From an uncultured Pelagibacteraceae bacterium (GTDB taxonomy: Bacteria > Pseudomonadota > Alphaproteobacteria > Pelagibacterales > Pelagibacteraceae), in the NCBI GenBank assembly GCA_902578775.1, contig CACHEF010000001.1, forward strand, positions 171,250-235,249: 64,000 nucleotides of DNA, in the 5' to 3' direction. Position numbers and translations under genes: made by a program. How positions within the stretch are numbered: the stretch's first letter is position 1; each line of letters starts with the position of its first letter. Under the pieces are notes generated by a model. It had not been told where the DNA came from. It did no database searches and saw nothing but the letters and a program-made list of their open reading frames with translations. Shown here in pieces: positions 40,141 to 52,601 of this stretch.

Positions 40141-42166
40141 ATTAAAAGTAAATGATATTGATGTAGAAGTTGAAGAAGGACTAACAGTCCTACAAGCCTG
40201 CGAAAAAGCTGGAGTGGAAATTCCACGATTTTGCTATCATGAAAAACTTTCAATAGCAGGCAATTGCAGAATGTGTCTAGTTGAAATGGAAAAATCTCCA
40301 AAACCAATTGCATCGTGTGCAATGCCAGCAGCAGAAGGTATGGTGATTAAAACGAACACATCTAAAATTGAAAAATCAAGAAAAGGTGTTATGGAATTTC
40401 TATTAGCCAATCATCCGTTAGATTGTCCAGTTTGTGATCAAGGTGGTGAATGTGATCTTCAGGATCAATCTATGTTTTATGGTATAGATAAATCCAGATT
40501 CAAGGAAAATAAAAGATATGTGCCTGATAAATACATGGGGCCTTTAATTAAAACTCAAATGACAAGATGTATTCATTGCACTAGATGTATCAGATTTGCT
40601 ACAGAAATTGCTGGAGTGCCTGAACTTGGAGCAATTGGAAGAGGTGAAGATATGCAAATCACAACATATCTGGAAAAATCTATTCAATCCGAATTATCTG
40701 GAAATGTAATAGATCTTTGCCCAGTTGGGGCATTAACATCAAAACCATATGTATTTGAGGCCAGACCTTGGGAGCTTAAAAAGACAGAGACTATAGATGT
40801 AATGGATGCAGTTGGGTCAAATATAAGAGTCGATACTTATGGTTGGGAAGTAAAAAGGGTTTTACCATTAATTAATGAAGATATTAATGAAGAATGGATA
40901 TCTGATAAAACTAGATACGCTTGTGACGGTCTTCTAAACCAAAGATTAGATACTCCTTTTATAAAATACAATGGTAAATTTGAGAAAGCTAGCTGGAATG
41001 AAGTTTTTAAAATTATTAAATCTAAAATTGAAAATACACCAAAGAATAAAATTGCTGGCTTTGTTGGAGATTTAAACAATATGGAGTCCGGTTATATATT
41101 TAAAGAATTTTTTGACCGAACTCTAGATACAAAAAATTATGAGTGCAGATCATCAAATTATTATGTGAATACAAATGAGAGAGAAAATTACTTATTCAAC
41201 TCTAAAATTAATGGAATAGAAGAATCTGATTTGATTATTTTAATTGGAACAAATCCAAGATTTGAAGCAACAATATTAAATGCTAGAATAAGAAAAGCAT
41301 TTGTCAACAGCTCAACAAATATTATTTCACTAAATGATATTGGTGATTTAACTTACTCATACCAATCTCTTAATGGACAAACAAAAACTATAATTGAAAT
41401 TTTTGAAGGAAATAACGAAATCTCAAAAAAAATTTTAGAATCAAAAAAACCTCTTGTTGTTTTAGGAGACTCCTTTTTCAGGTCGCAATCAGCTAATTAT
41501 ATATTTAATTTGATCAAAAATTTTTTAAAAAAAAATAATAAGATTAATGATGAATGGAACTCATTAAATAAAATCACCTCAGATGCATCAACGGTTGGAA
41601 ATTTAGATTTAGAAATTATCAATGAAGAAAAAGATATATTTGAAGATTTAAAAAATAATAATTTTGAAATTATTTATTTATTAGGTCAGGATAATTTAAA
41701 TTTTACTAAAAAGGACGAATTCATAATTTATCAGGGAAGTCATGGAGATAAAGGTGCAGAAATGGCAGATATAATTTTACCTGGAGCAGCTTACACAGAA
41801 CAAAATGGTTATTTTACAAATCTAGAGGGCAGAATGCAAAAAGCATATAAAGCCTCATATCCGCCTGGTGAAGCTAAAGAAGATTGGCAAATTATTAATG
41901 AGCTTGCTGAATTTATGAATAATAGAAAGTTATTTAATGACAAAGATGAATTAGAAAGCAGTATGTTAAATTTTATAAATTTACAAAAAGAAAATAAAGT
42001 TCAAAATAGTAAAATACAATCAATAGAAAAAGATTTTCAAAATGAAAAATTAGTTATTGATTATAAAGATTACTATTTCTCAAACGTTATTGCTAGATCA
42101 TCGAAAACTATGCTTGATTGTTATAATTCTAAAACCAAAACAAAAAAAACAGGCACTGACGGATAA
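40133..42166 (+). CDS. nuoG: NADH-quinone oxidoreductase subunit G
   Basis: [40 protein letters not shown]. Confidence 0.97.
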   Translation: MLKLKVNDIDVEVEEGLTVLQACEKAGVEIPRFCYHEKLSIAGNCRMCLVEMEKSPKPIASCAMPAAEGMVIKTNTSKIEKSRKGVMEFLLANHPLDCPVCDQGGECDLQDQSMFYGIDKSRFKENKRYVPDKYMGPLIKTQMTRCIHCTRCIRFATEIAGVPELGAIGRGEDMQITTYLEKSIQSELSGNVIDLCPVGALTSKPYVFEARPWELKKTETIDVMDAVGSNIRVDTYGWEVKRVLPLINEDINEEWISDKTRYACDGLLNQRLDTPFIKYNGKFEKASWNEVFKIIKSKIENTPKNKIAGFVGDLNNMESGYIFKEFFDRTLDTKNYECRSSNYYVNTNERENYLFNSKINGIEESDLIILIGTNPRFEATILNARIRKAFVNSSTNIISLNDIGDLTYSYQSLNGQTKTIIEIFEGNNEISKKILESKKPLVVLGDSFFRSQSANYIFNLIKNFLKKNNKINDEWNSLNKITSDASTVGNLDLEIINEEKDIFEDLKNNNFEIIYLLGQDNLNFTKKDEFIIYQGSHGDKGAEMADIILPGAAYTEQNGYFTNLEGRMQKAYKASYPPGEAKEDWQIINELAEFMNNRKLFNDKDELESSMLNFINLQKENKVQNSKIQSIEKDFQNEKLVIDYKDYYFSNVIARSSKTMLDCYNSKTKTKKTGTDG

Positions 42167-42169
42167 AGA

Positions 42170-43168
42170 ATGGAATACTTTAATACTATTTTTCAAGAAT
42201 TTTATAAAATTTTATTTTTACTTGTGCCAGTTCTAGTTTCGGTCGCTATGATTGTTTGGTTAGATCGTAGAGTTTGGGCATTCGTGCAAAAAAGACAAGG
42301 ACCCAATGTTGTAGGTCCTTTCGGTTTGCTTCAGTCTTTAGCTGATGCTCTGAAATATATTTTTAAAGAAATGATCATTCCTGCCAGTTCTAATAAAGTA
42401 ATTTTTATATTAGCTCCAATTGTTACAATGACTTTAGCATTAATTGCATGGGCAGTTATTCCTTTTGGTGAAACACAAGTACTTGCAGATATTAATGTTG
42501 GTATCTTATATTTATTTGCTGTCTCATCTCTTAGTGTTTATGGAATTATTATGGGTGGGTGGGCTTCAAATTCTAAATATCCTTTTTTAGGTGCAATTAG
42601 GTCTGCCGCACAAATGGTCTCTTATGAAGTTTCAATTGGAATTATAATAATAAATGTTCTCTTGTGTGTTGGTTCTCTTAATTTAAGTGACATAGTTTTG
42701 GCTCAACAAGATTTATGGTTTATAATTCCACTTCTTCCAATGTTTGTAATATTTTTTATATCAGCGTTGGCTGAGACCAATAGACCTCCATTTGACTTGC
42801 CAGAGGCAGAGGCTGAACTAGTAGCTGGATATCAAACTGAATATTCAGGCATGATGTATGCAATGTTTTGGTTAGGTGAATATGCAAATATACTTTTAAT
42901 GTGCGCTTTGGGATCAATTTTATTTTTAGGTGGCTGGTTATCTCCAATTGATTTATATCCATTTAATATTATTCCGGGAGCTTTATGGTTGATTTTTAAA
43001 ATTATATTTTTGTTTATTTTATTTGCTCTAGTTAAAGCAATTGTTCCAAGATATAGATATGATCAATTAATGAGATTAGGCTGGAAAATATTTTTACCAT
43101 TGTCATTGACATGGGTCGTTTTAACAGCAAGTTATTTATTTTATTTTAACCTTTTACCAACCAATTAA
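42170..43168 (+). CDS. nuoH: NADH-quinone oxidoreductase subunit H
   Basis: [58 protein letters not shown]. Confidence 0.98.
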   Translation: MEYFNTIFQEFYKILFLLVPVLVSVAMIVWLDRRVWAFVQKRQGPNVVGPFGLLQSLADALKYIFKEMIIPASSNKVIFILAPIVTMTLALIAWAVIPFGETQVLADINVGILYLFAVSSLSVYGIIMGGWASNSKYPFLGAIRSAAQMVSYEVSIGIIIINVLLCVGSLNLSDIVLAQQDLWFIIPLLPMFVIFFISALAETNRPPFDLPEAEAELVAGYQTEYSGMMYAMFWLGEYANILLMCALGSILFLGGWLSPIDLYPFNIIPGALWLIFKIIFLFILFALVKAIVPRYRYDQLMRLGWKIFLPLSLTWVVLTASYLFYFNLLPTN

Positions 43169-43654
43169 ATGAAATTTTCTAGATTTTTAAAAATAATTTT
43201 CATGACTGACTTTTTAGGTGGTTTAGTAATAGCTATTAAAGAATTATTTAAGTCAAAAAAAACAATTAATTATCCATTTGAAAAAGGCAAAATAAGCCCA
43301 AGATTTAGAGGAGAACATGCTTTACGAAGATATCCTAATGGTGAGGAGAGATGTATAGCATGTAAATTATGTGAAGCAGTTTGTCCAGCTCAAGCAATCA
43401 CAATTGAATCTGCAGAGCGTGAAGACGGAAGCAGAAAAACTACTCGTTATGATATAGATATGATGAAATGTATTTATTGTGGTTTATGTGAAGAATCGTG
43501 TCCAGTGGATGCAATTGTTCAAGGACCAAATTTTGAATTCTCCACTGAAACTAGAGAAGAGTTATATTATACAAAAGATAAATTATTAGATAATGGAGAT
43601 CGTTGGGAAAATGTTTTAGCTGCAAATATTAAAGCTGATAATCCTTATAGATAA
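43169..43654 (+). CDS. nuoI: NADH-quinone oxidoreductase subunit I (2x 4Fe-4S)
   Basis: [32 protein letters not shown]. Confidence 0.97.
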   Translation: MKFSRFLKIIFMTDFLGGLVIAIKELFKSKKTINYPFEKGKISPRFRGEHALRRYPNGEERCIACKLCEAVCPAQAITIESAEREDGSRKTTRYDIDMMKCIYCGLCEESCPVDAIVQGPNFEFSTETREELYYTKDKLLDNGDRWENVLAANIKADNPYR

Positions 43655-43658
43655 ATTA

Positions 43659-44288
43659 ATGGCTCACGCAATTTTTTTTTATATCTTTTCTGCAATAGCA
43701 ATTATTTCAGCTATAATGGTTACTGCCTCAAAAAATACAGTTCATTCAGTATTTTTTTTAATTTTAGATTTTATAAGTATTTCATGTCTATTCATAATGA
43801 TAGGAGCTGAGTTTTTAGGAATGATAATGCTAATCGTATATGTAGGGGCTGTTGCTGTTTTATTTTTATTTGTTGTTATGATGTTAAATGTTGCCCAACA
43901 AAAAAATCAGTGGTTTTTATCTACTCAGAGTTCTGGTCATATACCTGTAGGATTAATTATAAGTACAATTATTTTTTTTGAATTAATTATTGTTATTGGT
44001 GGATGGAAATACAAACCTGAATTGTTAGAAAAAATTAATCCTGAAATAATAGAAAACGTTAGTAATACTCATTCTTTAGGTCAGATTTTATACACTGATT
44101 ATATTCATATTTTTCAAATAAGTGGAATGATTTTATTGGTTGCAATGATAGGAGCCATTGTACTTACCTTCCGACAAAGAGATGGGGTTAAAAGGCAAAG
44201 TTATATAAAGCAAATTTCAAGAGAAAGATCAGAAGGTGTCCAAGTTTTAGATGTTAAAAGTAATGAAGGAGTGAGTGTAGATGATTGA
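43659..44288 (+). CDS. nuoJ: NADH-quinone oxidoreductase subunit J
   Basis: [17 protein letters not shown]. Confidence 0.96.
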   Translation: MAHAIFFYIFSAIAIISAIMVTASKNTVHSVFFLILDFISISCLFIMIGAEFLGMIMLIVYVGAVAVLFLFVVMMLNVAQQKNQWFLSTQSSGHIPVGLIISTIIFFELIIVIGGWKYKPELLEKINPEIIENVSNTHSLGQILYTDYIHIFQISGMILLVAMIGAIVLTFRQRDGVKRQSYIKQISRERSEGVQVLDVKSNEGVSVDD

Positions 44289-44592
44289 AATTGGACTTGG
44301 TCATTATCTAACTCTTGGAGCAATAATATTTACAATAGGTATTGTAGGAATTTTTTTAAACAGAAAAAATATTATTGTAGTTTTAATGAGCATTGAATTG
44401 ATATTATTAGCAGTAAATATTAATCTTGTATCATTTTCAATCTATTTAAATGATATTGCTGGCCAGGTTTTTACACTCTTTATATTAACTGTAGCAGCTG
44501 CTGAAGCAGCAATTGGTTTAGCAATAATAGTTGTTTATTATAGAAATGCAGGAACAATTAGAGTTGAAGAAATTGATAAGCTAAAAGGCTGA
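44281..44592 (+). CDS. nuoK: NADH-quinone oxidoreductase subunit K
   Basis: [29 protein letters not shown]. Confidence 0.96.
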   Translation: MIEIGLGHYLTLGAIIFTIGIVGIFLNRKNIIVVLMSIELILLAVNINLVSFSIYLNDIAGQVFTLFILTVAAAEAAIGLAIIVVYYRNAGTIRVEEIDKLKG

Positions 44593-44594
44593 TT

Positions 44595-46505
44595 ATGGAA
44601 ATTTCAATTATATTTCTTCCTCTTTTAGCTTCAATTATTTCAGGTTTTTTTGGCAAATATATTGGTGATCGTAATTCTGAGATTGTGACAAGTTCACTTG
44701 TTTCTATCTCCGCACTTTTATCAATTTATGTTCTTTATCAAGTTATTGTAAATCAGTACGAAGAAAATATTATAATAGCTAACTGGATCAGCTCAGGTTC
44801 ATTAGATGTTAATTGGTCCATGTTAATTGATCCATTATCAGCAGTCATGTTAGTTGTAGTTACTTCGGTATCAGCATTAGTTCACATTTATTCAATTGGT
44901 TACATGTCTCATGATCCTCATAAGCCGAGATTCATGGCTTATTTATCATTATTCACATTTGCAATGTTGATGCTTGTTACATCAGATAATTTGATTCAAC
45001 TATTTTTTGGTTGGGAAGGTGTTGGTCTTTGCTCATATTTCCTAATTGGTTTTTGGTTTAAAAAAGAAAGTGCAAATGCTGCAGCTATAAAAGCATTTGT
45101 TGTAAACAGAGTTGGTGATTTTGGTTTTGCTTTAGGAATCTTCTTAATATTTTACTTATTTGGAACAGTAAATTACTCAGAAGTATTTCAACAAATTCCA
45201 TTAGTTGTTGATAAAAATTTATCTTTTTTAGGTTTAGAGGTAAAAGCAATAGATTTAATTTGTTTACTTCTATTTATTGGAGCTATGGGTAAATCTGCTC
45301 AGATATTACTTCATACATGGTTACCAGATGCCATGGAAGGTCCAACACCAGTTTCTGCGTTAATTCATGCTGCAACGATGGTAACAGCTGGAGTTTTTCT
45401 AGTAGTAAGATGTTCTCCGATTTACGAATACTCACCCTTAATACTTAATTTCATAACTATTGTTGGAATGACTACGGCATTCTTTGCAGCAACTGTGGCT
45501 CTAGTACAAACAGATATAAAAAAGATAATTGCTTACTCTACATGTAGTCAACTTGGTTATATGTTTTTTGCAGCTGGTGTAGGTGCATACAATGTTGCTA
45601 TGTTTCACTTGTTTACTCACGCATTTTTCAAAGCTTTATTATTTTTAGGATCTGGATCAGTAATCCATGCATTTAAAGATGAGCAAAATATAAATAATAT
45701 GGGTGGTGTGTGGAAAAAGTTACCATATACCTATGCTTTAATGATTATAGGAACTCTTGCTTTAACAGGTTTTCCATTTCTATCAGGATTTTATTCTAAA
45801 GATGCAATTATAGAATTTGCTTATTTAAAAGGTAATACAATAGGATATTACGCTGCTGGAATTGGAATAATTACTGCATTTTTAACATCTATTTATTCGT
45901 GGAGATTGATATTTAAAACTTTCCACGGGGAGTTTAATAATAAAGAAATCAAAATAGAGGAAACTCATGAGTCTCCTTTAGTAATGCTTCTTCCTTTATT
46001 TATTCTATCAATAGGAGCAGTTTTTGCTGGTTTTCTTTTTAAAGGATTATTTATTGGTCATGGTGAAAATTTATTCTGGGCAGAATCAATAAAGTTTTTA
46101 GAGCCTTTGAGCACTGAGCATCCTCCTCTATGGTTTTTGCTATTAACACCTTGTTTGGTTTTATTATCAATTCCTATTGCATATTACTTATTTGTAAAAA
46201 ATACAAATTTACCTTATGCGATCGCATCAATAAATAAACCTTTATATAATTTTTTAGTGAACAAATGGTATTTCGATGAGTTGTATGAAATATTATTTAT
46301 TAAATCTTCAAAAAAAATTGGTTTATTTTTGTGGAAATTTTGTGATGGAACCATAATTGATGGTTTTGGCCCTGATGGAATTTCTTCTTTAATCAAAAAA
46401 TGCTCAATTAAAGCAACTAAATTTCAAAGTGGTTTTATTTATCAATATGCATTTGTAATGTTGTTAGGTTTCTCAGCTTTACTAACTTTCTTAATAATTA
46501 AATGA
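44595..46505 (+). CDS. nuoL: NADH-quinone oxidoreductase subunit L
   Basis: FFGWEGVGLCSYFLIGFW, HTWLPDAMEGPTPVSALIHAATMVTAGV. Confidence 0.97.
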   Translation: MEISIIFLPLLASIISGFFGKYIGDRNSEIVTSSLVSISALLSIYVLYQVIVNQYEENIIIANWISSGSLDVNWSMLIDPLSAVMLVVVTSVSALVHIYSIGYMSHDPHKPRFMAYLSLFTFAMLMLVTSDNLIQLFFGWEGVGLCSYFLIGFWFKKESANAAAIKAFVVNRVGDFGFALGIFLIFYLFGTVNYSEVFQQIPLVVDKNLSFLGLEVKAIDLICLLLFIGAMGKSAQILLHTWLPDAMEGPTPVSALIHAATMVTAGVFLVVRCSPIYEYSPLILNFITIVGMTTAFFAATVALVQTDIKKIIAYSTCSQLGYMFFAAGVGAYNVAMFHLFTHAFFKALLFLGSGSVIHAFKDEQNINNMGGVWKKLPYTYALMIIGTLALTGFPFLSGFYSKDAIIEFAYLKGNTIGYYAAGIGIITAFLTSIYSWRLIFKTFHGEFNNKEIKIEETHESPLVMLLPLFILSIGAVFAGFLFKGLFIGHGENLFWAESIKFLEPLSTEHPPLWFLLLTPCLVLLSIPIAYYLFVKNTNLPYAIASINKPLYNFLVNKWYFDELYEILFIKSSKKIGLFLWKFCDGTIIDGFGPDGISSLIKKCSIKATKFQSGFIYQYAFVMLLGFSALLTFLIIK

Positions 46506-47986
46506 TGAATTTTCCTATTCTTACTTCTTTAATATTGTTGCCAACTATAGGTGCATTATTTTTATTCTTTACAAGTGATAAAGCAGGAAACAATTTAACA
46601 ATTAAATATGTAGCCTTATTTACTTCAATCGTAAACTTTTTAATCTCTATTTATTTATGGATTTCGTTTGACCAATCTACTTCTAGTTTTCAATTCATAG
46701 AAGATAGAATATGGATTAAAGGATTTATTAATTATAAAGTTGGAGTTGATGGTATTTCAATTTTATTTATCATATTAACAACTTTTATCACGCCGCTATG
46801 CATTATATCTGTCAATAATTCTGTTAAAAATAGATTAAGGGATTTTTTAATTGCCATTTTAATAATGGAAAGTTTCATGATTGGTGTTTTTTGTGCACTT
46901 GATTTAGTTGTATTTTATCTATTCTTTGAGGCCGGATTAATACCAATGTTCTTAATAATTGGTATTTGGGGTGGTACAAGAAGAGTATACTCAGCATTTA
47001 AGTTTTTTTTATACACATTACTAGGTTCTGTTTTAATGTTAGTAGCAATAATCTCGATTTATTGGATAAGTGGAACAACAGATGTCATTCAGCTTTATGA
47101 AATTGGTATCGACGTGAAATATCAAAATCTTTTATGGCTAGCTTTTTTTAGTTCTTTTGCAGTTAAAACTCCTATGTGGCCTGTTCATACGTGGTTACCA
47201 GATGCACATGTAGAAGCGCCAACAGCTGGATCAGTTTTATTAGCAGCAATATTGCTTAAAATGGCAGGATATGGATTTATACGGTTTTCACTCGGTCTTT
47301 TTCCTGTAGCATCAGAGATATTTACTCCTTTAATCTATGTTTTAAGTGTAATTGCAATCATATTCACATCTCTAATAGCTTTAATGCAAGAGGATATGAA
47401 AAAGTTAATTGCTTATTCGTCTGTTGCACATATGGGTTTTGTAACATTAGGAATATTTACTCTTCAACAGCAGGGTATTGAGGGGAGTATTGTACAAATG
47501 ATAAGCCATGGATTGGTTTCAGCAGCTTTATTTTTAACCGTTGGAGTAGTTTATGATAGAATGCATTCAAGGCTTATAAGCACATATGGTGGATTGGTAT
47601 CTGTAATACCAAAATATTCAATATTATTTATGATATTTGCTTTAGCATCTCTTGGTTTGCCAGGAACAAGTGGTTTTATCGGTGAGTTTTTAATATTAAT
47701 GGGGGCATTTAAAGATAATTTTTTAGTAGCAGTAATAGCTAGTCTTGGAGTGATTTTGGGAGCCGCATATATGTTGTGGTTGTACAAAAGGGTAGTTTTT
47801 GGAAAGTTAATTAATGAAGACCTTAAAAAAATTCTTGATTTAAACAGATCTGAATTTTTTATTTTAAGTTGTCTTGCAGTTCCAATTTTATTTTTTGGAT
47901 TTTACCCTGATCCTTTAATTAAAACGATAGAAGTTTCAGTGACAGATTTAATTAACATGAACAAAATAAATTTAGTAAGTAAATAA
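46502..47986 (+). CDS. nuoM: NADH-quinone oxidoreductase subunit M
   Basis: FEAGLIPMFLIIGIWGG, HTWLPDAHVEAPTAGSVLLAAILLKMAGYG. Confidence 0.97.
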   Translation: MMNFPILTSLILLPTIGALFLFFTSDKAGNNLTIKYVALFTSIVNFLISIYLWISFDQSTSSFQFIEDRIWIKGFINYKVGVDGISILFIILTTFITPLCIISVNNSVKNRLRDFLIAILIMESFMIGVFCALDLVVFYLFFEAGLIPMFLIIGIWGGTRRVYSAFKFFLYTLLGSVLMLVAIISIYWISGTTDVIQLYEIGIDVKYQNLLWLAFFSSFAVKTPMWPVHTWLPDAHVEAPTAGSVLLAAILLKMAGYGFIRFSLGLFPVASEIFTPLIYVLSVIAIIFTSLIALMQEDMKKLIAYSSVAHMGFVTLGIFTLQQQGIEGSIVQMISHGLVSAALFLTVGVVYDRMHSRLISTYGGLVSVIPKYSILFMIFALASLGLPGTSGFIGEFLILMGAFKDNFLVAVIASLGVILGAAYMLWLYKRVVFGKLINEDLKKILDLNRSEFFILSCLAVPILFFGFYPDPLIKTIEVSVTDLINMNKINLVSK

Positions 47987-47987
47987 T

Positions 47988-49406
47988 ATGGGAAATTTAA
48001 ACTTAATATTGCCTGAAATTTTTATTTCTCTTTCAATTATGTTTTTACTTATTTTTGGAGTTTTTAAGAAAGATTGTTCAAAATTGATATTTAATTTATC
48101 TTTATTCATACTTTTAATTGCAACAATAATAACTTTTAATGAAACATTCTCTATAAGTCGAATAACTATGTTTAATGAAAGTGTAATTATTGATTACATG
48201 TCTTCTTTTATGAAAATAATAACTTTAATTGGAGGGTTTTTAGTTTTAATTATTTCAACTAGTTATTTAAAAACATTTAAATTATTAAACATAGAGTATC
48301 CAATTCTAATTTTAAGCTCAATTTTAGGTATGATGATTATGATTAGTTCTAATGATTTAATTGTTTTTTATATGGGTTTAGAACTACAATCTTTAGGTCT
48401 TTATGTATTAGCAACATATAATAGAGATCAATTAAAATCATCTGAAGCTGGTTTAAAATATTTTGTTTTAAGTGCATTATCATCTGGTTTATTATTATAT
48501 GGATGCTCATTAATCTATGGATTCTCTGGTTCTACGAATTTTAACGTAATTGCAAATCAGCTTAATTCAAATGAGTATGCTTTAACATTTGGAATCGTAT
48601 TTATTTTAGTTGGTTTAGCATTTAAAATTTCAGCAGTTCCATTTCACATGTGGGCTCCTGATGTATATGAGGGATCTCCCACCACTGTAACATTATTTTT
48701 TACAATGGTACCAAAAATTGCAGCTTTAACAGTATTTATAAGATTTTTATATGTTCCATTTTTAAATTTATTAGATCAATGGCAAATGATTATAATTTTT
48801 TTATCAATTGCATCAATGTTGTTTGGTGCGATAGCTGCTATTGGCCAAACAAATTTAAAAAGACTTATAGCATATAGCTCAATTGGTCATATTGGTTACA
48901 CGTTAGCTGGACTTGCAACTGCCTCAAACGAGGGTATTCAAAGTTCAATAATTTATATTTCTATTTATATTGTTATGAATTTAGCACTTTTTTCTTGTTT
49001 ATTAATGCTTAGAAGAAAAGACCAATATTTTGAAGATATCGATGATCTCTCAGGCTTATCAAGGAATCATCCATTATTATCTTTGTGTTTACTTGTGATT
49101 TTATTTTCATTAGCTGGAATACCACCCTTAGCAGGTTTCTTTGCAAAGTTTTATATTTTTAAGTCAGTGTTAGAACAATCAATGTTTTTTTTAGCTATAG
49201 TAGGACTTTTATCGACAGTAGTAGCAGCATTTTATTACTTAAGAATTATTAAAATAATTTACTTTGATAAAGAAAAAGAAAAATATGACAATGATCATAG
49301 TTTATCTTTAAAATTATCACTTACTGTTTCTACTATATTAATTCTTTTATACTTCATATTTCCTAGTCAATTAATTGAAGTTGTATCTAGAATTAGCATT
49401 ATTTGA
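47988..49406 (+). CDS. nuoN: NADH-quinone oxidoreductase subunit N
   Basis: FYMGLELQSLGLYVLA, FHMWAPDVYEGSPTTVT. Confidence 0.97.
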   Translation: MGNLNLILPEIFISLSIMFLLIFGVFKKDCSKLIFNLSLFILLIATIITFNETFSISRITMFNESVIIDYMSSFMKIITLIGGFLVLIISTSYLKTFKLLNIEYPILILSSILGMMIMISSNDLIVFYMGLELQSLGLYVLATYNRDQLKSSEAGLKYFVLSALSSGLLLYGCSLIYGFSGSTNFNVIANQLNSNEYALTFGIVFILVGLAFKISAVPFHMWAPDVYEGSPTTVTLFFTMVPKIAALTVFIRFLYVPFLNLLDQWQMIIIFLSIASMLFGAIAAIGQTNLKRLIAYSSIGHIGYTLAGLATASNEGIQSSIIYISIYIVMNLALFSCLLMLRRKDQYFEDIDDLSGLSRNHPLLSLCLLVILFSLAGIPPLAGFFAKFYIFKSVLEQSMFFLAIVGLLSTVVAAFYYLRIIKIIYFDKEKEKYDNDHSLSLKLSLTVSTILILLYFIFPSQLIEVVSRISII

Positions 49407-49945
49407 TGAAATTAAAAAAATTTAAATTTAAAAATGTTAAAAGCACAAATGATACTGCCAAAAGAATAATAAAAAAAAATAACTTTAAATCTGGAATGGT
49501 AATTGCAGATACCCAATTAAAAGGAAAAGGACAGTATGGCAGAAAGTGGATCTCTCATAAAGGAAATTTATTTATCTCTTTTTTTCATCAGCTAGGTTAT
49601 TTTGACTTATCAATTTCAAAAATTACAAAATTTAATTGTTTACTGGTAAAAAAAGTTTTATCAAAATATATAAAAAAAAAGATAACCTATAAAAATCCAA
49701 ATGATCTTCTAATTGATAAAAAAAAAATAAGTGGAATTCTTCAAGAAATAATATCTTTTTCTAACAAAAAGTTTTTAATTATAGGCATAGGTATAAATAT
49801 TAATAAAAATCCAATAATAAAAAATTATCCTACAACAAATATGTGTGAATTAGCAGAAAAAAGTATTACTAAAGTAAAAGTAGAAAATGATTTAAAAAAA
49901 CTCTTTGAAAAAAATTTGACAAAATATATGAAAATGAAAAATTAG
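49403..49945 (+). CDS. birA: Biotin--[acetyl-CoA-carboxylase] ligase (short)
   Basis: GKGQYGRKWISHKGNLFISF; GIGININK; position after nuoN; ATG at 49406 may be the real start. Confidence 0.9.
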   Translation: MMKLKKFKFKNVKSTNDTAKRIIKKNNFKSGMVIADTQLKGKGQYGRKWISHKGNLFISFFHQLGYFDLSISKITKFNCLLVKKVLSKYIKKKITYKNPNDLLIDKKKISGILQEIISFSNKKFLIIGIGININKNPIIKNYPTTNMCELAEKSITKVKVENDLKKLFEKNLTKYMKMKN

Positions 49946-49946
49946 A

Positions 49947-50693
49947 ATGTATATTTTAGGAGATATAGGAAATACTGAAACAAAATTATATTTAGTTTCA
50001 AAAAAAAATAAAATTTTAAAAAAAATTTTTTTTATTTCAAAAAATATAAATCATAAACATCTTAATTACATTTTTAAGAAAAATAAATTTAAATTTGATA
50101 AAGTAGAAAAAATTTTATTTTGTAGTGTTGTCCCAAATACTTTTAAAATGATTAAAAAATTTTTATCTAAAAAAATAAAAAAAAAGTGTTTTGAAGTTAA
50201 AGATTTGAGACTTAAGTCTTTAATTAAAATAAAAGTAAATTATAAACAGATTGGATCTGATAGGATAACTAATTCCATAAGTCTTATGGATAAAAAAAAT
50301 AATTATATTATTTTAGATTTTGGCACAGCAACAACATTTGATGTTTTAATCAAAAATACTTATTATGGTGGAGTCATCGCTCCTGGAATTGGATTATCTT
50401 TAAATACACTTTATGATAGAGCTACTTTAATTCCTAAAATTAAATTAAAAAAAATAACTAAAGTAGTGGGAAATAATACAATGTCGGCAGTAAGATCTGG
50501 CTTTTTTTGGGGATATGCTGGTCTAATTGACAATATTATTAAATTAATTAATAAAGAAACTGGAAAATCTTTTAAAGTAATTGTAACTGGAGGATATTCA
50601 AATTTATTAAAAAATTCAATTAATACAAAGGTTATTTATAACAAAGATATTACAATTAAAGGTCTAATTAAAATCTCAAAATTGATTATTTAA
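49947..50693 (+). CDS. coaX: Type III pantothenate kinase
   Basis: DIGNTETKLYLV, DFGTATTFDVL, GGVIAPGIGLSLNTLYDRATLIP. Confidence 0.93.
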   Translation: MYILGDIGNTETKLYLVSKKNKILKKIFFISKNINHKHLNYIFKKNKFKFDKVEKILFCSVVPNTFKMIKKFLSKKIKKKCFEVKDLRLKSLIKIKVNYKQIGSDRITNSISLMDKKNNYIILDFGTATTFDVLIKNTYYGGVIAPGIGLSLNTLYDRATLIPKIKLKKITKVVGNNTMSAVRSGFFWGYAGLIDNIIKLINKETGKSFKVIVTGGYSNLLKNSINTKVIYNKDITIKGLIKISKLII

Positions 50694-50694
50694 G

Positions 50695-52353
50695 ATGAAA
50701 GATGAATTATTATTTTGCCCATTAGGAGGCTCAGGAGAAATAGGAATGAATATGAATCTATTTGGTTATGGACCCCCTGGCGAACATAAATGGATAATGG
50801 TTGATATAGGAGTAACTTTTGCTGATGATACTATTCCTGGTGTCGATCTAATTTACCCTGATCCAGGATTTATTGTTGAGAGAAAAGAAAATCTCTTAGG
50901 TATAGTTTTAACTCACGCACATGAAGACCATATTGGTGCAATTGCACATTTATGGCCAAAATTAAAGTGCAAAATTTTTGCTACACCTTTCACAGCAATT
51001 TTAATAAGAGAAAAATTCAAGGAAAAACAAATTGATATTACCAATGATCTTAAAATTGTTGAATTGAATGGCACAGTTAAATTGGAGCCTTTTGATATAG
51101 AATATATTACATTAACTCATTCTATTTTAGAACCCAATGGCTTAAGAATTCAAACTCCTGCTGGAATAATTTTACATACAGGAGACTGGAAAGTTGATCC
51201 TAATCCTTTAATAGGAGAAAATATCAATTCTAAAAGATTAAAAGAAATAGGAGATGAGGGCGTGTTAGCAATGATTTGTGACTCTACTAATGTGTTTAGT
51301 GCTGGAAGATCTGGTTCAGAATTAGATGTAAGAAAAAATTTATTAAATATCATGAGTAGTTTAAAAAAAAGAGTCATTATTACTTCTTTTGCATCTAATG
51401 TAGCAAGAATGGAAACAGCATTTTATTGCGCTGAGCAAACTGGAAGACAAATTTCATTGGTTGGAAGATCAATGCATAGGATTTATAAAGCTGCACGACA
51501 GTGTGGATATTTAAAAAATACAATTGAGCCAATAGACCCAAGAGAGGCTAAAAAATTTTCAAGAGAAAAAATTGTGTATCTTTGCACTGGAAGCCAAGGT
51601 GAACCAATGGGTGCTATGATGCGAATCTCAAATTATACACATCCTGATATATTTTTAGAAAGAGGTGATGCTGTGATATTTTCATCAAAAATAATTCCTG
51701 GCAATGAAAAAAAATTATATAAACTCCATAATCAACTAGTAAAAGAAGGGATAGAAGTTATCTCAGAAGATACGGAATTTATTCATGTTTCGGGTCACCC
51801 AAATAGGGAAGATCTAAAAGATATGTATCAATGGGTAAAACCTAAATGTGTAATTCCAGTACATGGTGAGCATAGACATATGATAGAGCACATTAGTTTT
51901 GCTAAAGAAATGCAAGTTCCAAATCCAGTACAAGTCGAAAATGGTGACATAGTAAAATTATATCCAGGAGATAAACCTGAGGTTTATGATAAAGCGCCAA
52001 GTGGAAGGCTGTTCCTTGATGGAAATATGAGTGTTGATGAGGATGCTCAATCTATAAAAGATAGAAAAAATTTAGGTGCTAATGGATATTTAGAAGTTAC
52101 TATTATGATTACACCGAAAGGAAACATTCATAACAATCCAATTTTAAGTTTTAGAGGTTTACCTGTAGAAGATAAAGATGACTTTATTTATGGTATAGAG
52201 GATGAGATTGAAAAAACAGTAAGAACATTTAAAATAGGTAGTAAACAACAAGAGCATAATTTAATCGATGCATTAAAGATTTCTTGTCGTAAATTTTCAA
52301 AAGAAAAAACTGGTAAAAAACCTTTTACTAATATCAATTTAGTAAGAATTTAA
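50695..52353 (+). CDS. rnj: Ribonuclease J (metallo-beta-lactamase)
   Basis: LTHAHEDHIGA, FTAILI, SGHPNREDLKDM, CVIPVHGEHRHM. Confidence 0.93.
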   Translation: MKDELLFCPLGGSGEIGMNMNLFGYGPPGEHKWIMVDIGVTFADDTIPGVDLIYPDPGFIVERKENLLGIVLTHAHEDHIGAIAHLWPKLKCKIFATPFTAILIREKFKEKQIDITNDLKIVELNGTVKLEPFDIEYITLTHSILEPNGLRIQTPAGIILHTGDWKVDPNPLIGENINSKRLKEIGDEGVLAMICDSTNVFSAGRSGSELDVRKNLLNIMSSLKKRVIITSFASNVARMETAFYCAEQTGRQISLVGRSMHRIYKAARQCGYLKNTIEPIDPREAKKFSREKIVYLCTGSQGEPMGAMMRISNYTHPDIFLERGDAVIFSSKIIPGNEKKLYKLHNQLVKEGIEVISEDTEFIHVSGHPNREDLKDMYQWVKPKCVIPVHGEHRHMIEHISFAKEMQVPNPVQVENGDIVKLYPGDKPEVYDKAPSGRLFLDGNMSVDEDAQSIKDRKNLGANGYLEVTIMITPKGNIHNNPILSFRGLPVEDKDDFIYGIEDEIEKTVRTFKIGSKQQEHNLIDALKISCRKFSKEKTGKKPFTNINLVRI

Positions 52354-52354
52354 T

Positions 52355-52600
52355 ATGAGTTATACAGGATTAGCGATAATCTATATAATTATCTGGTGGA
52401 TTGTTTTTTTTTCAATCTTACCGATTGATGTTAATAGAAAAAAACCTGTTAAAATTGAAGGCGAGGATCCTGGTTCACCAGAAAATCCAAAAATGCTTAA
52501 AAAATTCATATATTGTACATTAATATCTTCTATTATTTTTGTTATTATTTATCTATTAATGAAATTTGAGTACTTAAATTTAAGAAATATAATTATATAA
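52355..52600 (+). CDS. DUF1467 family small membrane protein
   Basis: 81 aa with two TMs; IIYIIIWWIVFFSILPIDV...EGEDPGSPENP; typical location between rnj and proS. Confidence 0.8.
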   Translation: MSYTGLAIIYIIIWWIVFFSILPIDVNRKKPVKIEGEDPGSPENPKMLKKFIYCTLISSIIFVIIYLLMKFEYLNLRNIII

Positions 52601-52601
52601 T